From positions 1 through 40,569 of the forward strand of contig CAMDWC010000004.1 of the NCBI GenBank assembly GCA_945878825.1: a DNA stretch of 40,569 nucleotides, in the 5' to 3' direction. The notes under the pieces are model-generated. The model had not been told where the DNA came from and searched no databases. It worked only from the letters and a program-made list of their open reading frames with translations. A program made the position numbers and the translations under genes. This document shows positions 39,101-40,569 of this stretch, in pieces (the stretch's first letter is position 1; each line of letters opens with the position of its first letter). Source of the DNA: Haliscomenobacter hydrossis DSM 1100 (lineage in GTDB: Bacteria > Bacteroidota > Bacteroidia > Chitinophagales > Saprospiraceae).

Positions 39101-40042
39101 AATAAAGGAAAAACGGAACAATTAGCCAACCAGATTGCTCAAAGATTTGGTGACACGGAAGTACATGAAAAATCTATGGTAACGCTTAAAAATAAAAATG
39201 CGACGGTTGTTACCCGTATTCAAGCTATACGGGACATTTCAGTTCGAAAAGGAGATGCTTTACTGGATGAGATACCAAATTTAATCAATGAACCAGCCTT
39301 AAGAATGGAGGTTATTCAGGCTATCGCTAATTACGATGTTGAAGTACTGGGAAAATTACTTTTGTCAAAATACAAAGATTTTAATGCGACAGAAAAGCAA
39401 CAAACCATTCTAACTCTTTCCTCCCGGCCTCGATATGGCTGGCTTTTGACACAAGCTTTAAAGGAGCAAAAAGTGCCCAAAAAGGACATACCCGCTTATA
39501 CTGCCAGGCAGTTATTGCGCGTAGTTGGCAGCGGTTTTATTGAAGTTTGGGGACCCATTGAGCAAGAACCTTCCCTCGCTAAAGCTTATTCCAAATACCA
39601 CAAAATGCTAACTGCTAATACCTTGGCAACAGCTAATGCGAAAAGAGGGGAAGTGCTTTTTCAGGTAGCTTGCGGCAGTTGCCATAAAATGTATGGCAAA
39701 GGTGGTGACATTGGTCCTGATTTGACAGGATCAAATCGGGGAAATCTGGACTATCTTTTGTTTAATGTCCTGAATCCCAGTGGTGAAATACAAGATGATT
39801 ATAAATTGGTTGTTGTGACAACGCGCGATGGACGTACTTATTCAGGGAATGTAGTGGTTGAAAATGAGCGCCAACTCACTATGCGCATGGTGGGACAGGA
39901 AGCGGCAATCATTAATAAATCTGATATTCAATCGCGGGAAGTACAACCTACTTCGTTAATGCCTATTGGTTTATTTGACCCTTTGGATGAATCCGAGGTA
40001 TTAGATTTGGTGAAATATATGCAAACCTTTAAGTCTAAATAA
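36149..40042 (+). CDS. Multidomain DUF6807 (PmoA-like) + PVC-type dehydrogenase + HEAT-like repeats + cytochrome c (CxxCH) protein
   Basis: Likely start MKISLPLHRLFF at 36149. DUF6807-like N-terminus (YSPEHHKHQTGLFWGFTRVNG), dehydrogenase MTQPMAFCWDDKGRLWIAENRDYE-like region, C-terminal VACGSCHKMYGKGGDIGPDLTGSNR. Confidence 0.85.
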   Translation: MKISLPLHRLFFVLFCILYFLSGQSSKKLDPGPLKFTLKQNGDQIEVWQSGVIKPVVVQNAKADFRPYIHPILAPNTTVSLTQYSPEHHKHQTGLFWGFTRVNGSGLEKDSLNKWFYRKAKPADIQAQIGRDFFHNPTGDYWQKVEATILKASGDKLQWQTVYNLLDGDKKPILKETQTWTFSHKDNKHLLSLEWEGEAIEDITINEFDYGGLFLRMPWKAGVQGEAVNTARQINQKADAQRAQWVDVGMAIDGLNDWGHIALFDHPDNDGFPTTWRVDGQLGIGPVKAKQGDWHIKKGQMATFQHQVVAYSGTLNNMEMDNLWGDFSGDKGMYNTASLWGIAQQEGRDAKFLSPEEAVANMTMKEGFKVNVWAAEPMITQPMAFCWDDKGRLWIAENRDYESRGHGFSNAGNSRILIIEDTNHDGVADTKKVFLEGIAFPAAMAVGFDGLYLGAPPNLLFVPDKNHDDKADENDIEVRLTGWGIRDRHETLNSLHWGPDGWLYGCQGFATPSKVRKPEGKGRLYRHKDPFPEDILDGDGVDINGGVWRYHPIKDKFEVVAHGFSNPWGIDFDAKGQLFISACVIPHIWHVIPGGIYHRQGGQHFNPYFYSDIRTIADHSHRSAHGGARVYQSDAFPAEHKGRIFMANIHEHAVLSDILQPKGSGFVAKHGDELLLANNAQWVGFSMEVGPDGGLYVLDWHDADICGKEVLNGETGRIFRIMPEQSLAQNFENRFADLNTFTDKQLVELQKSPSDWHARRARVILQHRAHKGKVDKNAIDALQAIYKQNANADYRLRAMWTLHITNQFTSNDLLAALSDKDAHIRAWAIQFLCEDKKPSNEAILAFIRLAKEDFSPVVRLYLASAMQRINKEAAWNLAEQLALHSEDATDHNLPKMLWFGLEPLVKNNPDRAITLANNANIPLISQYISRRLIDANLPELVLATLSKKSKNQILILEGMRDGLEGRFDLKAPKNWTAVYAKLKRNKGKTEQLANQIAQRFGDTEVHEKSMVTLKNKNATVVTRIQAIRDISVRKGDALLDEIPNLINEPALRMEVIQAIANYDVEVLGKLLLSKYKDFNATEKQQTILTLSSRPRYGWLLTQALKEQKVPKKDIPAYTARQLLRVVGSGFIEVWGPIEQEPSLAKAYSKYHKMLTANTLATANAKRGEVLFQVACGSCHKMYGKGGDIGPDLTGSNRGNLDYLLFNVLNPSGEIQDDYKLVVVTTRDGRTYSGNVVVENERQLTMRMVGQEAAIINKSDIQSREVQPTSLMPIGLFDPLDESEVLDLVKYMQTFKSK

Positions 40043-40052
40043 GGGAATAAGT

Positions 40053-40375
40053 GGAGAATGGAGTGACATAGAGAATTATCTGGCTCGTCGTGGGTTGTCC
40101 TTTGACAAAAAAAGGAAGCATCAGGAAATTGGTGACTTTTACGCTACTTTCGATTGTGATTATAATCCTTCTGAAGGCAAAAATGGCAATTCTTATTTGT
40201 CCGTCTATGGCTGGACAGTTGAGCCTTTGATTGAATATTATATTATTGAAGACTGGAGAAACTGGGTTTCCTACATGTCACCAGATGCTACTTTTAAAGG
40301 AGTATCATAGGCTACAAAAGTAGTGGCAGTTTTGAATTTAAGGAGTTAGATGTCTTTGTAAAAAAGAATAAATGA
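40053..40375 (+). pseudogene. GH11 endo-1,4-beta-xylanase remnant, 5'-truncated and internally deleted
   Basis: GEWSDIENYLARRGLSFDKKRKHQEIGDFYATFDCDYNPSEGKNGNSYLSVYGWTVEPLIEYYIIEDWRNW, then in another frame GYKSSGSFEFKELDVFVKKNK*. Confidence 0.78.
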
Positions 40376-40408
40376 AACTTTTCGTCGTACTAAATCTGTC
40401 TACTAATA

Positions 40409-40569
40409 ATGATTATATACAAACTTTTGAAAAAACCTTTTTTCGGGCAATTTATGGTCAATTGGAGAAATCCACTGACTGAAAATGAGAAAAAGAATTG
40501 GAAAGAAATTTCAGTACTAAGTAAATCTGGTGCAATATTATCTGGATTATACGCCATAACAGATAACCC
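40409..40569 (+). CDS. 5' end of an uncharacterised ORF running off the window
   Basis: ATG 40409, open to window end: MIIYKLLKKPFFGQFMVNWRNPLTENEKKNWKEISVLSKSGAILSGLYAITDN. Not in the supplied ORF track. Confidence 0.5.
   Translation, partial: MIIYKLLKKPFFGQFMVNWRNPLTENEKKNWKEISVLSKSGAILSGLYAITDN

Overview
The window looks like a chromosomal segment from a Bacteroidota bacterium, probably Saprospiraceae-like. That is inferred from gldA/gldF/gldG gliding genes, a T9SS C-terminal sorting tail, AT-rich composition and TAnnTTTG-like promoters. Most of it is intact housekeeping or catabolic DNA: a UvrD/PcrA helicase, an S9 peptidase, a dipeptide epimerase, a gld ABC-transporter operon with a DUF4340 gene, a GH29 fucosidase, a planctomycete-type DUF1549/DUF1553 + DUF1501 pair, a penicillin-acylase family hydrolase, an MsbA-like ABC exporter, an AraC regulator divergent from a PhyH/alcohol dehydrogenase/esterase module, a sulfatase, and a ~1300-aa DUF6807/dehydrogenase/HEAT/cytochrome c fusion. 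The most unusual part is ~28.2-33.4 kb, a mosaic of decayed genes. It holds a doubly frameshifted esterase, two toxin-antitoxin pairs with intact antitoxins and damaged toxins, a PAS-LuxR regulator with in-frame stops, and an in-frame three-way chimera: IS21 IstA N-terminus, WYL regulator middle, then a 74-bp copy of the end of the upstream alcohol dehydrogenase gene. A second remnant, an internally deleted GH11 xylanase, lies at the right edge. No tRNA, rRNA or CRISPR array was recognised. All family names come from reading motifs by eye; no database search was run.
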